Assembly: GCA_963762315.1 (NCBI GenBank)
Contig: CAVXKO010000004.1
Span: 1,178,001 to 1,242,000, forward strand
DNA length: 64,000 nt
From: RPQJ01 sp963762315
GTDB taxonomy: Bacteria; Pseudomonadota; Gammaproteobacteria; Steroidobacterales; Steroidobacteraceae
Reading direction: 5' to 3'
In this document: positions 8,223 to 17,459 of the stretch, piece after piece
Numbering within the stretch: position 1 is the first letter of the stretch
How the letters are laid out: each line of letters begins with the position of its first letter
Made by a program: the position numbers and the translations under genes
The notes under the pieces: generated by a model
Told to the model about the DNA's origin: nothing
Databases searched by the model: none
The model's input: only the letters and a program-made list of their open reading frames with translations

Positions 8223-8976
8223 ATGTTGCGCGTTCTGACGATTGCGGCGGTCTGTGTTGCGTTGACGGCGACGCTGGCGGGTTGCTCCACCGCGGGCGGC
8301 ACAACCGCCACGGCCCCGGCGGTCGCACGGAGCCCAATCGCCGGCGACGGCCGGCACGCCCTTTCGCGCCACCGGCAACGAGCCCAGCTGGCGGCTGGAC
8401 ATCGGCAGCACAGAAATGACCTTGCTGACGAACTTCGGGCAGGACCGCCTCGTTGCGGCCACCCCGACGGCCCAGGTTTCCGGCGGAACGACAAGGTACG
8501 TCGCCCGCACGAACCAGGGCGAGCTGACGGCGACGATCGTCAACCAGCTGTGCGTCGATTCGATGAGCGGCATGCCGCACCCGCAGTCCGTGACGGTCGT
8601 CGTTGGCGGCAAGACGCTGACCGGCTGTGGCGGCGAACCCGCGTCCCTGCTGCAGGGCGCCGAGTGGACCGTGGTGGAAATCGGCGGAGCACCGCTCGTT
8701 GCAGGTTCGCAGGTGACGCTCGACTTCGCGCCGGACGGCCGCGTTTCGGGTCATGCCTCCTGCAACAATTTCACCGGCGCCTACGCGCTTTCGGGAGAGG
8801 GACTCGCCATCTCCAAGGTGGCCGGCACCAGGATGATGTGCGACGCGGCCCTGATGGACCAGGAACGCAGGTTCCTCGACACGCTCGGCGGCGTGCAGAA
8901 CTTCTCAATCGCGGCCGACGGCGCCCTGCTCCTCAACACCGGCGATGGGCGCACCATCAAGGCGCGACGCCGCTGA
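8223..8976 (+). pseudogene. META-domain lipoprotein with N-terminal COG3650-like domain, frameshifted
   Basis: The N-terminus is a lipoprotein signal (MLRVLTIAAVCVALTATLAG then the lipobox cysteine) in one frame. From about 8345 the conserved protein continues in the next frame: a COG3650-like part (FRATGNEPSWRLDIG ... ) and then a META domain (EWTVVEIGG, FAPDGRVSGHASCNNFTGAY). One extra base near 8343-8352 explains the break. META domains occur in HslJ-like envelope stress proteins; the product should be anchored in the envelope. A second META lipoprotein lies at 11990. The 3' end overlaps the convergent gene by 20 bases. Confidence 0.75.
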
Positions 8977-9749
8977 GGCGTGCGCCAGTGGAACTCGGCT
9001 GCAGGCTGCGCAGCCACAGCATGCGGCAAACCACCAGGCCGGCGAAGGCGGCCGCGAGGTGCTTGAGCGTGTGGCCGCTGACCAGGTGGCCGAGCGAGAG
9101 CAGTTGCCGGTCGAACGTTTCCAGCAGCTTTGCGAGCACGTAGCCCGCGAACACCCAGTAGATGTCATTGCCCCGCGTGTAGCGCGAGGGCTGCAGCAGC
9201 GCCATCAGGAACAGGATCACCACCGAGTATCCCTGCAGCACGGCGTAAGGCATGACGTTGCCCGCGCCCGCCCGCTCCGTCGCCCGCCAGTAGAGGACCG
9301 ACGCCGCCCCGACCAGCAGCATCGGCACCAGCAGGGCGAGTCCCGTCTTCGCGTCGATGCGATCGACCACCTGCGCGGCGATCAGCGACATGAAGGCGAT
9401 GGTCATCGGCAGGCGGTCCCAGAACAGCCGCTCGTTGTCGGGCACGAGGTGATAGTAGGCGGAGCCCAGCCCGGTCAGCACCACGCCGGCAAAGAACACG
9501 GCGTACGGCCAGCGCTCGGCGTTCGACGCGAACTCCGTGCGCGGCCGCAGGACGACGGCAAAGCCGGCCAGGCCAGCCAGCACGAATGCCACGTTGGACG
9601 CCACGTCGAGGAAGTTGGCGACCCCGAGCATCTCCCGGTGATCGGCGAAATCGTGGTACGAGACGGGCTGGGGCATGGCCGGCAGCAGCGAAGGCCGCCA
9701 GCACGCTCAGCACCGTGAACCCGACGATGTAGCGGGTGCGAGTCGCCAT
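8957..9749 (-). pseudogene. Ceramidase-like (CREST family) multi-span membrane hydrolase, frameshifted after signal region
   Basis: The N-terminal hydrophobic leader (MATRTRYIVGFTVLSVLAAF) is in one frame and the remaining 239 residues in another, explained by one extra base in gccggcc near 9677-9682. The main part shows the features I associate with alkaline ceramidase/CREST proteins: FADHREMLGVANFLDVASN, then GLGSAYYHLVPDNERLFWDR with the conserved S, H and D residues, and a late H pair (GHTLKHL). About seven helices are visible. Members hydrolyse amide bonds of lipids using a metal; the bacterial substrate is unclear. Confidence 0.7.
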
Positions 9750-9761
9750 GCTACTTGCAGC

Positions 9762-9983
9762 CTAGGAGCGCCGCGTGGCGCCGTGGACCCAGGAGCGCAA
9801 CAGCGCGAGCAGGAAGCCGCCGGTGAGCATGCCGAGCACGTAGATGAGCAGGACCAGCACCGAGACCGGCAGCGTGACGCTGGCCGAGAACAGCGAGACG
9901 GTGACTGACTCGAGGTTCTGGAACTTGAACAGGATGATGATGGCGGCGAGGACGGCGATGAGCGCCATGTAGACGTAACGCAT
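9762..9983 (-). CDS. LapA/DUF1049-like small membrane protein
   Basis: A complete 73-residue protein with two hydrophobic segments (MALIAVLAAIIILFKFQN and VSVLVLLIYVLGMLTGGFLL), the layout of LapA-domain (DUF1049) proteins that in enterobacteria work with LapB in lipopolysaccharide assembly. FQN after helix 1 and the GMLTGGFL motif in helix 2 support the family. A TCTCC-complement ribosome binding site (ggagac) precedes the ATG. It lies 12 bases upstream of the ceramidase-like gene and could be cotranscribed with it. No lapB partner is adjacent. Confidence 0.65.
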   Translation of the reverse strand: MRYVYMALIAVLAAIIILFKFQNLESVTVSLFSASVTLPVSVLVLLIYVLGMLTGGFLLALLRSWVHGATRRS

Positions 9984-10212
9984 GTCGTCTCCTTGATTGT
10001 TGCAACGAGTTACGGATGTGCCTGATCTTAACGCGGATTCCCCGGAGCGCGACCGAAGTTTCGTCTGCCCCGGTCGTTGCGGAACTCGAGTGCGAATGGC
10101 AAGCTGCGCCCGAGTGGCGCCGGGGTGTCACGCAACCTCCGGCGGTGACGACCTCTGTGCCACGCAGCAATGGCCAAAGCCAACGCTGGCATGAAGAATA
10201 AGGAGCACGAGA

Positions 10213-10677
10213 TTGCGCAAGACGTTGACGCTGCTGAGTGCCCTGTTCCTGCTGACCGCCTGCGCCACGGCGCCCCGGACGACTCCGGCCGAGCGACTCG
10301 AGTTTTATCGGGCGAACGCCGGCGCGCCTGTCCGCAGCTTCCACAGCCCCGGGCGACTGTGGGGCTGGCGAGCGATTGGCGACAGCGCGCTGACGGTCTG
10401 GACCAGCAGCAATCAGGGGTTCCTGCTGGAACTGGCGAATCGCTGTCCCGACATGGCCTTCGCGTCGACGATCGGACTCACCACCCGCACCGGACGGGTC
10501 TCGGCCGGATTCGACAGCGTAGTAGTCCAGAGAAGCGGATTCCAGGGCAGCCGGACCGCGTGCCGGATCGACACGATCCGTCCGCTCAACACCCGGGTTG
10601 TCAAGGAATCCAAGCGCGACCTGCACGACGTGGCACTGGAAGAGCGCGATCCCTCGATACCTGACGACCCGCAATAA
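10213..10677 (+). CDS. DUF6491-like lipoprotein
   Basis: A 154-residue lipoprotein: MRKTLTLLSALFLLTAC gives a signal peptide ending in a lipobox cysteine at residue 17. The start is TTG at 10213, chosen because GGAG lies eight bases upstream and the signal peptide begins there. The mature part (FHSPGRLWGWRAIGDSALTVWTSSN) and the cysteine pair (RCPDMAF ... TACRIDTIRPL) match DUF6491 proteins as I recall them. The function is unknown; it should be in the envelope. It stands alone between a divergent LapA gene and a DUF4105 gene. Confidence 0.7.
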   Translation: MRKTLTLLSALFLLTACATAPRTTPAERLEFYRANAGAPVRSFHSPGRLWGWRAIGDSALTVWTSSNQGFLLELANRCPDMAFASTIGLTTRTGRVSAGFDSVVVQRSGFQGSRTACRIDTIRPLNTRVVKESKRDLHDVALEERDPSIPDDPQ

Positions 10678-10868
10678 GCCGCGCAATGGGCGCAGGCACG
10701 CCGCCAACCGGACGGTCCTTTCAGGTTAGACTTGAAGCCGCCGGATACCGGAGCACGCCACGTACCACGGGAGGACATCGAGATGAGGCCATGCGCGGTC
10801 CCGGCGCTCGCGGCGATCATCGTTCGCCCGATTGCGCCAAAGCGGCAGAACACGGTTGCACCCCGCAC

Positions 10869-11897
10869 ATGACATCCACTGAATCGGGCCGGGCGGGCTG
10901 GCTGCGGAAGATTCCGGGCTGGCTGTTGCGCGGCCTCGGGTTTCTCGTCCTGGCGCTGGCCCTCGCTTGGGCCAGCCTCGCAATCTACTTTTCGCCGCTG
11001 CCCTGGGCAGGATTGCGGATCGGGCTCGCGGTCGCGTTCGCGGCGTTCGGCATCTGGGCGTTGTGGATTACGCGCCGGCCGCGCATGCGTTGGGTCTTTG
11101 CGGGGCTTTACCTCGTCGTTCTCGTCGGGTGGGGCTTCATCAAGCCCTCACACGATCGTGAATGGCGGCAGGACGTCGCCGTCATGCCCCGTGCCACCAT
11201 CGACGGTGATCGCGTGCGCTTTACCGGAGTGCGCAATTTCGACTACCGCAGCCGCGACGACTTCACAGTGCGCTACGAAGAGCGCGAGGTGTCGTTGTCG
11301 CACCTGACGGGGCTCGACTTCTTCATCTCGTACTGGATGCCGGGGCCCGTGGGCCACACCTTCGTCAGTTTCATCTTCGACAACGCGCCCCCGCTCAACG
11401 TCTCCATCGAGACCAGGCCGGAAGTGCACGAGGGCTTCGACCCGCTCGCGTCGCTCTTCAAGCAGTACGAGTTGATCTACGTGGTGGGCGAGGAGCGCGA
11501 CATCGTCGGCGTACGCACGAATTTCCGCAAAGAAGACGTGTACGTTTACCGCCTGCGGGTGTCCGCGGAAAGCGCGCGCAAGCTCTTCCAGGTCTATCTC
11601 GAGCGCATCAACCAGCTGGCCGATCACCCTGAGTTCTACCACCTGCTCAGCAACAGCTGCACGATCAACATCGTGCGCTACGCGAACCTGGTCGGCCGCT
11701 CCGGCGACCTCGACCTCCGGCACTACCTCAACGGCTGGGTCGACCGCTATTTCTACGACACGCGGCTGCTCAATTCACAGTTCCCCTTCGCGGAACTGCG
11801 TCGGCGATCGCGGGTCAGCGAAACCGTGCGAGCCTCCGAGCCCACGGAGCAATTCTCACAGCACATTCGTGAGTCCGTGCCGGGGATGAACCCTTGA
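10869..11897 (+). CDS. DUF4105 membrane protein
   Basis: A 342-residue protein with three N-terminal hydrophobic segments (residues about 18-95), then a large domain with the DUF4105 signatures HTFVSFIFDN and NSCTINIVRY. DUF4105 proteins have a cysteine and histidine that recall a papain-like/NlpC-type hydrolase, but the activity is not established. ATG 10869 is selected because the hydrophobic region begins 15 residues later; upstream codons in the frame look non-coding. Neighbours are two envelope lipoproteins. Confidence 0.75.
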   Translation: MTSTESGRAGWLRKIPGWLLRGLGFLVLALALAWASLAIYFSPLPWAGLRIGLAVAFAAFGIWALWITRRPRMRWVFAGLYLVVLVGWGFIKPSHDREWRQDVAVMPRATIDGDRVRFTGVRNFDYRSRDDFTVRYEEREVSLSHLTGLDFFISYWMPGPVGHTFVSFIFDNAPPLNVSIETRPEVHEGFDPLASLFKQYELIYVVGEERDIVGVRTNFRKEDVYVYRLRVSAESARKLFQVYLERINQLADHPEFYHLLSNSCTINIVRYANLVGRSGDLDLRHYLNGWVDRYFYDTRLLNSQFPFAELRRRSRVSETVRASEPTEQFSQHIRESVPGMNP

Positions 11898-11989
11898 ATC
11901 TGCGCCTGACGTGCCGCCGCACGCTGGCTTTTGGTCCCGCGCGCAAGCCGGTGCGCTTCCATGGTCAACTTTTAGAACGGAGTACGCCC

Positions 11990-12844
11990 ATGTCCCCGCA
12001 ACACCCCTATCGTCTTGCTCTCGTTGTCGCAGCAATGTGCGTGTCGGGCTGCGCTCCGAGCACACCATCCGGATCATCGTCGGCACCGGGGGATGCAACT
12101 GCGCCCGCCGTTGCGTCTGCACCTGCCAGTCCCACCGCGGCCGCGCCCACCCCTGACACGGCCACGACCCTCGTTGCCTTCGAGTGGCGGCTCAAGTCGG
12201 CCACCGATGCCGCGGGTCAGTCGATCGCTGCGTTCTTCCCGTCACCGGACAAGCCGCTGGGACTCCTGTTCAGCGACGGCCGGCTCGGCGTGACCGGCAG
12301 CTGCAATCGCATCAGCGTCGGCTACCAGCTGGTCGACTCGACGAAACTGCAGGTCGGCCCGGGGATGTCGACCATGATGGCTTGCCCGCCACCGCTGGCG
12401 AACGCGGATGCCGCCTTCGCCAAGTTCCTGGTCGGCACCCTGCAGGTTGCGGTAGAGGGTGACGCCGGTGCGCCGCAGCTGCGACTCGCCGCGGCCGATG
12501 GCAGTTCCTTGACCTTCGGCGGCACGCCCACGCCGGAAACCCGGTTCGGCGGACCCGGCACGCGCGCCTTCCTCGAGGTGTCGCCCAAGCCTTGCGTGGC
12601 GCCGGCCCCCACTGCACGGCCCTGCCTGATGGTGCGCGATCGCTTCTTTGACGAGCACGGCCTCGCCAGCGGAACGCCGGGCGAGTGGCGCGCGCTGCCC
12701 GAGGGCATCGAGGGCTACACGCCGGTCGAAGGCGAGCAGCACGTCGTGCGGGTCAAGCGCTTCGAGCAGGCCGGTGCCGCGGGCAGCGCACCGACGGAGC
12801 ACTTCGTGCTCGACCTGGTCATCGAGACGCGAACCGTTCAATGA
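11990..12844 (+). CDS. META and DUF4377 domain lipoprotein
   Basis: A 284-residue lipoprotein with a signal peptide and lipobox (VAAMCVSGC, cysteine about residue 19), a proline/alanine-rich linker to about residue 55, a META domain (FEWRLKSATDAAG, LLFSDGRLGVTGSCNRISVGYQL, MMACPPP) and a C-terminal DUF4377-like domain (PCLMVRD, GEWRALPEGIEGYTPVEGEQ). Start at 11990 follows a GGAG site. META/DUF4377 proteins are linked to envelope stress and heat-shock-like HslJ. Its 3' end overlaps the convergent hydrolase gene by seven bases. Confidence 0.8.
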   Translation: MSPQHPYRLALVVAAMCVSGCAPSTPSGSSSAPGDATAPAVASAPASPTAAAPTPDTATTLVAFEWRLKSATDAAGQSIAAFFPSPDKPLGLLFSDGRLGVTGSCNRISVGYQLVDSTKLQVGPGMSTMMACPPPLANADAAFAKFLVGTLQVAVEGDAGAPQLRLAAADGSSLTFGGTPTPETRFGGPGTRAFLEVSPKPCVAPAPTARPCLMVRDRFFDEHGLASGTPGEWRALPEGIEGYTPVEGEQHVVRVKRFEQAGAAGSAPTEHFVLDLVIETRTVQ

Positions 12845-14361
12845 GACGGGTCGGTGCCCTGGCCTGCGGGCGCTGACGCTTCGGCTCGGTCGGCGCGCTG
12901 TCCACCGGCGCTGTCGATCCACGCCAGCGTCCGTGCCTCGAGGTAGGCATAGAACGGATTGTGCCGCAGGCGCAGCAGCCATTCGGCGGGCAGCACCAGC
13001 GTACCCCGCTCGCCCTGGACCGCCATCTGGCCGAGGAAGAGAACGTCCCGGTTGCCGGGCGGCCGCTGACCGTACAGCGGGTCATCGGGCGGGATGGGCA
13101 GCGCCACGTGGGACAGGGAAATCACGCCGGCTGGCCAGGCCATGTGCAGCGGTTCCGTCTGCGACACGTCGGCTGAGAAGGGCGCCTGGTGGCGGGCCAC
13201 GACCGTGGCGCTCTCCTCGTTCTCGTTGGTCACCAGCGTCACGGCGAACGGTAGCCGGTTGTTGCCCATCACACGGTTGGTCAATGCCCGCCTGTCCGCG
13301 ACCAGCAGCATGGACTTGGCGGCGTCACGGTTGACGTCGAACAGCACGAGTTCGTGCCGGTTGGGATCGAGTAGACCGAGCAGCCGCGTGACCACGGCGT
13401 CGGTCGACACCGTCGAGTCCGCGTTCGACTTGAACACCAGGATCGGCGGTAAGGCGCCGGCCTTTTGCGACCGCGCCAGGCTCGCAATGCGCCTGGACAC
13501 CGCACCCGTCAGGCGATGCACTTGCTCGCCCGCATTGGTCGTGAACGAGTTGTACTTGTAGGGATCGAACTCCGGCTCGATGTTGAGCCACGCCAGGTTG
13601 CCCAGCCCGGGCAGCACGGATAACCGGCGCTTCCAACCAGCCGCCGCGGCTGCAGCGTGGATCCCGATGGCCGGTGACACCAGGACGAGGCTGGCCGGCA
13701 CGGGCCCGGTCCGTCCGTCGAGCGCATTGAGCGTGAAATCCAGTGCGAGCGGCGCACCGGTCGAATAGCCGACGATGTGGATCGGCTGCTTGCCGACTTT
13801 TTGTGCGAGGTGCTCGGCCGCCAACTGCACGGCGGCGGCCATGTCCTCCCAGCGGACATCGAGCAGTCCGGAGGGTGCGGTGCCGTGACCGGGAAGGCGC
13901 AGGCCGACCACCCAATAGTTGCGCCGGTTCAGTTCCTCGCCCAGCGCCCGCAGGCTGTATGGCGAGTCCGACATACCGTGCAGCAGCAGCACCCCGCCCA
14001 CCGGCGCCGTGGCTGGCAATTCGAAGCTGCGATTCCAGTTGGGCTTGCGACTCTGCGGATCGCTGGCACTGCCCTTGCTGTAGCGCATGAGCGCACTGCC
14101 GGGCCCGGCCTCGGTGCGCGCGTACACTTTCGCTTCGAGTTGCGCGAACAACCGGTCTTCCAGGCGGAGGTAGTCCTCGAAGGTGCGGATCTCGTCAGCC
14201 TTGGCCGCGCGATACTCTTCCGTCAGCACCCGGTCGTGCCACGGACTGAGGGGTCTGCTGCTGCAGCCAAGGAGAAAGACCACGGTGCCCGCCATGACGC
14301 AAAGCGCACGCCCTCCGCGATGAAGCAGCAGATGCCGGGCGGAAGCTGCGATTCGACTCAT
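12838..14361 (-). CDS. Alpha/beta hydrolase lipoprotein, serine aminopeptidase S33-like
   Basis: About 507 residues. The N-terminus carries a basic region, a hydrophobic segment and a lipobox (VVFLLGC), so the enzyme is probably anchored in the envelope. The hydrolase core begins near residue 120 with LLLHGMSDSPYSLRALGEEL (oxyanion HG) and has the nucleophile elbow GYSTG. An acid in FKSNADSTV and a late histidine are consistent with a Ser-Asp-His triad. The two start codons at 14367 and 14361 are both possible. Monoglyceride lipase or lysophospholipase activity is plausible, but the substrate is unknown. Confidence 0.8.
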   Translation of the reverse strand: MSRIAASARHLLLHRGGRALCVMAGTVVFLLGCSSRPLSPWHDRVLTEEYRAAKADEIRTFEDYLRLEDRLFAQLEAKVYARTEAGPGSALMRYSKGSASDPQSRKPNWNRSFELPATAPVGGVLLLHGMSDSPYSLRALGEELNRRNYWVVGLRLPGHGTAPSGLLDVRWEDMAAAVQLAAEHLAQKVGKQPIHIVGYSTGAPLALDFTLNALDGRTGPVPASLVLVSPAIGIHAAAAAAGWKRRLSVLPGLGNLAWLNIEPEFDPYKYNSFTTNAGEQVHRLTGAVSRRIASLARSQKAGALPPILVFKSNADSTVSTDAVVTRLLGLLDPNRHELVLFDVNRDAAKSMLLVADRRALTNRVMGNNRLPFAVTLVTNENEESATVVARHQAPFSADVSQTEPLHMAWPAGVISLSHVALPIPPDDPLYGQRPPGNRDVLFLGQMAVQGERGTLVLPAEWLLRLRHNPFYAYLEARTLAWIDSAGGQRADRAEASAPAGQGTDPSH

Positions 14362-14486
14362 GGGCACTCCTGCGGTCGGGCGCTGCCGGATCGGGCGGAT
14401 CGCGCCGTCGGGGACCCGGATCGGGTTCGCCGGCCTATTCTCGCGGGTTCGACGGGCTTCCGCTACGGCACGGCGCGAAGCTGCGT

Positions 14487-14996
14487 TCAGACGGGGCGCT
14501 TCGACCGCGCCCGATCGACGCGCACCATGAGGTCATCCGCGATCGGGTTGCGGGCGAATGGATTGAGCGAGAACGGGCGGACCGGCGAGAAGACGATCTC
14601 GGGGCCCAGCTGACCGGGCATCACCAAACGCAAGGAGAGGCGCGGTGGGTTCAGGCTGGTCGACATACTGACGTTCATGATGTTGCTGAGCGGAAGGTGC
14701 TCTTCCGTCCCGCGATTGCGGATCAGCAGGAACTCGCCGCAGTCGTAGACCTCATCCACGAGGTCCCACACCAGGTTCTTCATGACGAGATACCCGATCA
14801 GCGCCATGAAACCCGGCGTGACGATGAAGGGCCACTGCCATGCCCCGGCGGCTCCACCGAGAAAAGCCGCGCCAAGAAACAGGGCGAGGAAGCCAAACCA
14901 CATGGCAGGAAAACCCGCTTGTAGAAACCCGTCGAAGTCGCGGAAATCTTCGTCACAGGACGCCCGTTCGACCGCAGGACTGCGTATCACGCGCAA
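14487..14996 (-). CDS. Membrane protein of unknown function
   Basis: A protein of about 169 residues with two hydrophobic segments (FGFLALFLGAAFLGGAAGAW and FIVTPGFMALIGYLVM) followed by a soluble domain of about 90 residues (VYDCGEFLLIRNRGTEEHLP, LRLVMPGQLG) that could be PH-like. The start is TTG at 14996 or GTG at 14990; no ATG fits. It begins three bases after the stop of the upstream gene at 15000, so the two form a short leftward operon. No family recognised. Confidence 0.6.
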   Translation of the reverse strand: MRVIRSPAVERASCDEDFRDFDGFLQAGFPAMWFGFLALFLGAAFLGGAAGAWQWPFIVTPGFMALIGYLVMKNLVWDLVDEVYDCGEFLLIRNRGTEEHLPLSNIMNVSMSTSLNPPRLSLRLVMPGQLGPEIVFSPVRPFSLNPFARNPIADDLMVRVDRARSKRPV

Positions 14997-14999
14997 ACT

Positions 15000-15518
15000 T
15001 CACAAGGTGATGCGGATCGCCTGGCCTTGCGCTGCACTGTTGCTTTCGATGGTCTTGCCCGTCTCATCCACGATATCGAGCCTGATGGTCGACTTAAACG
15101 ACTTACCGTCCTCCGCAAGGGTGATCTTCTCGACGAGCACACCGCTTCCCCCAGGCAGCCAGCCACCGCCGGCGGTGATGTCCGCAATCGCTTTCGGAGC
15201 CTTCGAGAGGAAGAAGACGTACTTTGCCTCGTATACCCTCGGTTGGATCCTTCGCCAGACGCCATATGCGGGCGGCACGGGCGGCGATGCGTCGTAGTTG
15301 GACGACTCGGTCATGGTCCCGCCCTCATTGAAGGCATACAGGAACTCGAGATCCTTGACCGACGCAAATGCCCCGCTCTCGAACTGCACCCGCGAACGCC
15401 AGGCACCGACGAGGCCCTCGTCAGCGTCCTTCTGGGTTGCTGGTGGGGACGCCGTCGCGTAGCCGACGGCCAGCAACATGGCCGATAGGGTCAACATGAC
15501 CATCGTTCGTTGCCTCAT
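15000..15518 (-). CDS. Secreted protein of unknown function
   Basis: A 172-residue protein with a signal peptide (MRQRTMVMLTLSAMLLAVGY, cleavage after ATAS likely). The mature domain (GLVGAWRSRVQFESGAFASV ... FLYAFNEGGTMTESSNYDA) resembles small beta-rich lipocalin-like secreted proteins, but I do not assign a family. The ribosome binding site (gagcg) is modest. It is cotranscribed with the membrane protein gene at 14487. Confidence 0.65.
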   Translation of the reverse strand: MRQRTMVMLTLSAMLLAVGYATASPPATQKDADEGLVGAWRSRVQFESGAFASVKDLEFLYAFNEGGTMTESSNYDASPPVPPAYGVWRRIQPRVYEAKYVFFLSKAPKAIADITAGGGWLPGGSGVLVEKITLAEDGKSFKSTIRLDIVDETGKTIESNSAAQGQAIRITL

Positions 15519-15643
15519 GCACGCTCTCCTTCTGCCAGACTCCCCGGATTACATACCCAATTGCGAGCCTCGGCAATTCACCGTCCGACCCTCACCCCGC
15601 TACACTGGAACACGGCTCCGCGCCACCAGGGGAGTTTCCCATC

Positions 15644-15949
15644 ATGCTCGTCGTCGCTGGTTTCATCCGCATCGCTCCGGGCTACCGTCAGGCCGCCGTC
15701 ACCGCCGCAACAGCAGCCATGGAAGGCACCCGCAGGGAACGGGGCTGCATTTCCTACACGTTCTCCGCCGATCTCGAGGACGAGTCGCTCTTCTACGTCT
15801 TCGAGGAGTGGAAGAACCAGGCGGCACTGGACGAGCACTTCCAGCAGCCGCACATGGTGGACTTCCAGAAGTCGCTCGCCACGCTCGGCGTCATCGACAT
15901 GCAGATCCGGCGCTACGCGATCGCGCAGGTCGGTCCGCTGCGCGATTGA
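15644..15949 (+). CDS. Antibiotic biosynthesis monooxygenase-type (ABM) protein
   Basis: A 101-residue dimeric alpha/beta-barrel (ABM/YgiN-like) protein: VVAGFIRIAPGYRQ at strand 1, ERGCISYTFSADLEDESLFYVFEEW in the middle, and HFQQPHMVDF at the helix that follows. Members include quinol monooxygenases and haem-degrading enzymes, while many small ABM proteins have no proven substrate. The ATG follows a ggggag site. It is a single gene, divergent from the operon at 15518. Confidence 0.8.
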   Translation: MLVVAGFIRIAPGYRQAAVTAATAAMEGTRRERGCISYTFSADLEDESLFYVFEEWKNQAALDEHFQQPHMVDFQKSLATLGVIDMQIRRYAIAQVGPLRD

Positions 15950-16202
15950 ACGCGTGCGCTCGCCGTCAAATTCTGTTCCCGCGACTGCGACCGCCATTCG
16001 CCCAGGCGCCTGTCCTGAGCCGAGACCACGGGAAAGCCCGGCCTTGACCGCCTTTCCATGTCTCTTCTTGGACGACACACGAACGTACTGCATACTGGCG
16101 CCTCGAATAAGCTGTTGATCCATGTCGCTTGACGTTACATCGAGCGCCTGAAGCCGACAGCGGTTATCCTGATCCACAGTTACCCAAAGAGGTCGTCCGT
16201 TA

Positions 16203-16325
16203 ATGGCCAAGCCGAATTACGCACAGCAGAAGAAACAGCGCGAGCAAGCCGCCAAGAAGAAGCGCGAGGAAAAGCTGCAGCGTCGTCAGCCGAAAAAGGA
16301 CGAACCTCTGCCGCCGCCAGCTTGA
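16203..16325 (+). CDS. Very small lysine/glutamine-rich conserved protein
   Basis: A 40-residue product starting MAKPNYAQQKKQREQAAKKK and ending in a proline-rich tail before TGA. Charge-rich proteins starting MAKPNYA with a predicted single helix are widely found in proteobacteria as small hypotheticals, which is why I accept this short frame. AGAGG lies about 12 bases upstream. The charged helix suggests RNA or ribosome contact, but that is inference. Confidence 0.7.
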   Translation: MAKPNYAQQKKQREQAAKKKREEKLQRRQPKKDEPLPPPA

Positions 16326-16451
16326 CCGCTGGCCGTCTGGCGCGCCGGCCTCGACGCCGACTGGAGCGCCAGGCCAGCCGGTCCGCCGCATGCATGTCGA
16401 TGGCCGACGACCGGCGAGCAGCTCAAGCGCTGCACGAATTCCATTCGAATC

Positions 16452-17459
16452 TCACGGCGCCGCACCGCTCCCGCCCAGCAACCCTGCGACCATTTCGAAC
16501 GACCGCAGCCGCGCCGCGTGATCGAACACGTTCGCCGTCACCATGATTTCATCCGGACGATGACGCGCAACGAAGGATTCAATGCCGCGAGCAACCGTGG
16601 GTGGCGCACCGATCACGGCGCAGGCCAGTGCCGCGTCGACACCCATCCGTTCCTGCGGCGTACTCACGGCGGCGATGTCTTCCACCGGTGGTTGAACCAG
16701 CCCCGGATGGCCGCGCCGCAGGTTGATGAACCCGATTTGCTGGGACGTGAACAAGCGCCGCGCCTCGCTGTCCGTGTCCGCCGCAACGACGTTCAACGCC
16801 AGCATGACGTGCGGGCGGCCCAGGCGTGCCGATGGACGAAAGGTCGTTCGATATACGGCCAGTGCCTGTTCCAGCAGGTCGGGCGCGAAGTGCGATGCAA
16901 ACGCGTATGGCAGCCCGAGCGCTGCCGCCAGTTGCGCGCCGAACAGGCTTGAGCCCAGGATCCACGCTTCGACTGCAACGCCCGCACCCGGGACCGCGCG
17001 GACCTGCTGTCCGGCCTGCGCCGGCTCGAAGAACTGAAGCAGTTCGATTACGTCGTTCGGGAATTCTTCGGCACCCTGGTAGTAGCGCCGTAACGCGCGT
17101 GTCGCCGCCTGGTCCGTGCCCGGAGCCCGGCCAAGCCCGAGGTCGATGCGATTTGGATACAACGTGGCCAGCGTGCCGAACTGCTCGGCCACCTGCAGCG
17201 GCGCATGGTTCGGCAACATGATGCCGCCGGCACCGACGCGAATCTTCGAGGTTGCGCCTGCGACATGGCCGATCAGCACGGCCGTCGCGGCGCTCGCGAT
17301 GCCCGGCATGTTGTGATGCTCGGCGAGCCAGTAGCGGCGATAACCCAGTCGCTCGCCGTGCCGCGCGAGGTCCACCATGTTTGCGAAAGCGGTTCGGACG
17401 TCGCTGCCTTCCGTGACCGGCACGAGATCCAGGATCGAGAAAGGAATGGGTTCGTTCAC
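16452..17459 (-). CDS. LLM-class flavin-dependent oxidoreductase
   Basis: A 335-residue luciferase-like monooxygenase-fold protein. It begins PFSILDLVPVTEG after a GTG start at 17459 that overlaps the upstream TGA (GTGA), which decides the start. Family features include RYWLAEHHNMPG, VRVGAGGIMLPNHAPL-like strand and loop, and NRIDLGLGRAPGTD near residue 110. These proteins use reduced FMN, commonly with F420- or FMN-independent partners, and the single-component YhbW-type subgroup is the closest match by eye. The substrate is unknown. Confidence 0.85.
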   Translation of the reverse strand: MNEPIPFSILDLVPVTEGSDVRTAFANMVDLARHGERLGYRRYWLAEHHNMPGIASAATAVLIGHVAGATSKIRVGAGGIMLPNHAPLQVAEQFGTLATLYPNRIDLGLGRAPGTDQAATRALRRYYQGAEEFPNDVIELLQFFEPAQAGQQVRAVPGAGVAVEAWILGSSLFGAQLAAALGLPYAFASHFAPDLLEQALAVYRTTFRPSARLGRPHVMLALNVVAADTDSEARRLFTSQQIGFINLRRGHPGLVQPPVEDIAAVSTPQERMGVDAALACAVIGAPPTVARGIESFVARHRPDEIMVTANVFDHAARLRSFEMVAGLLGGSGAAP

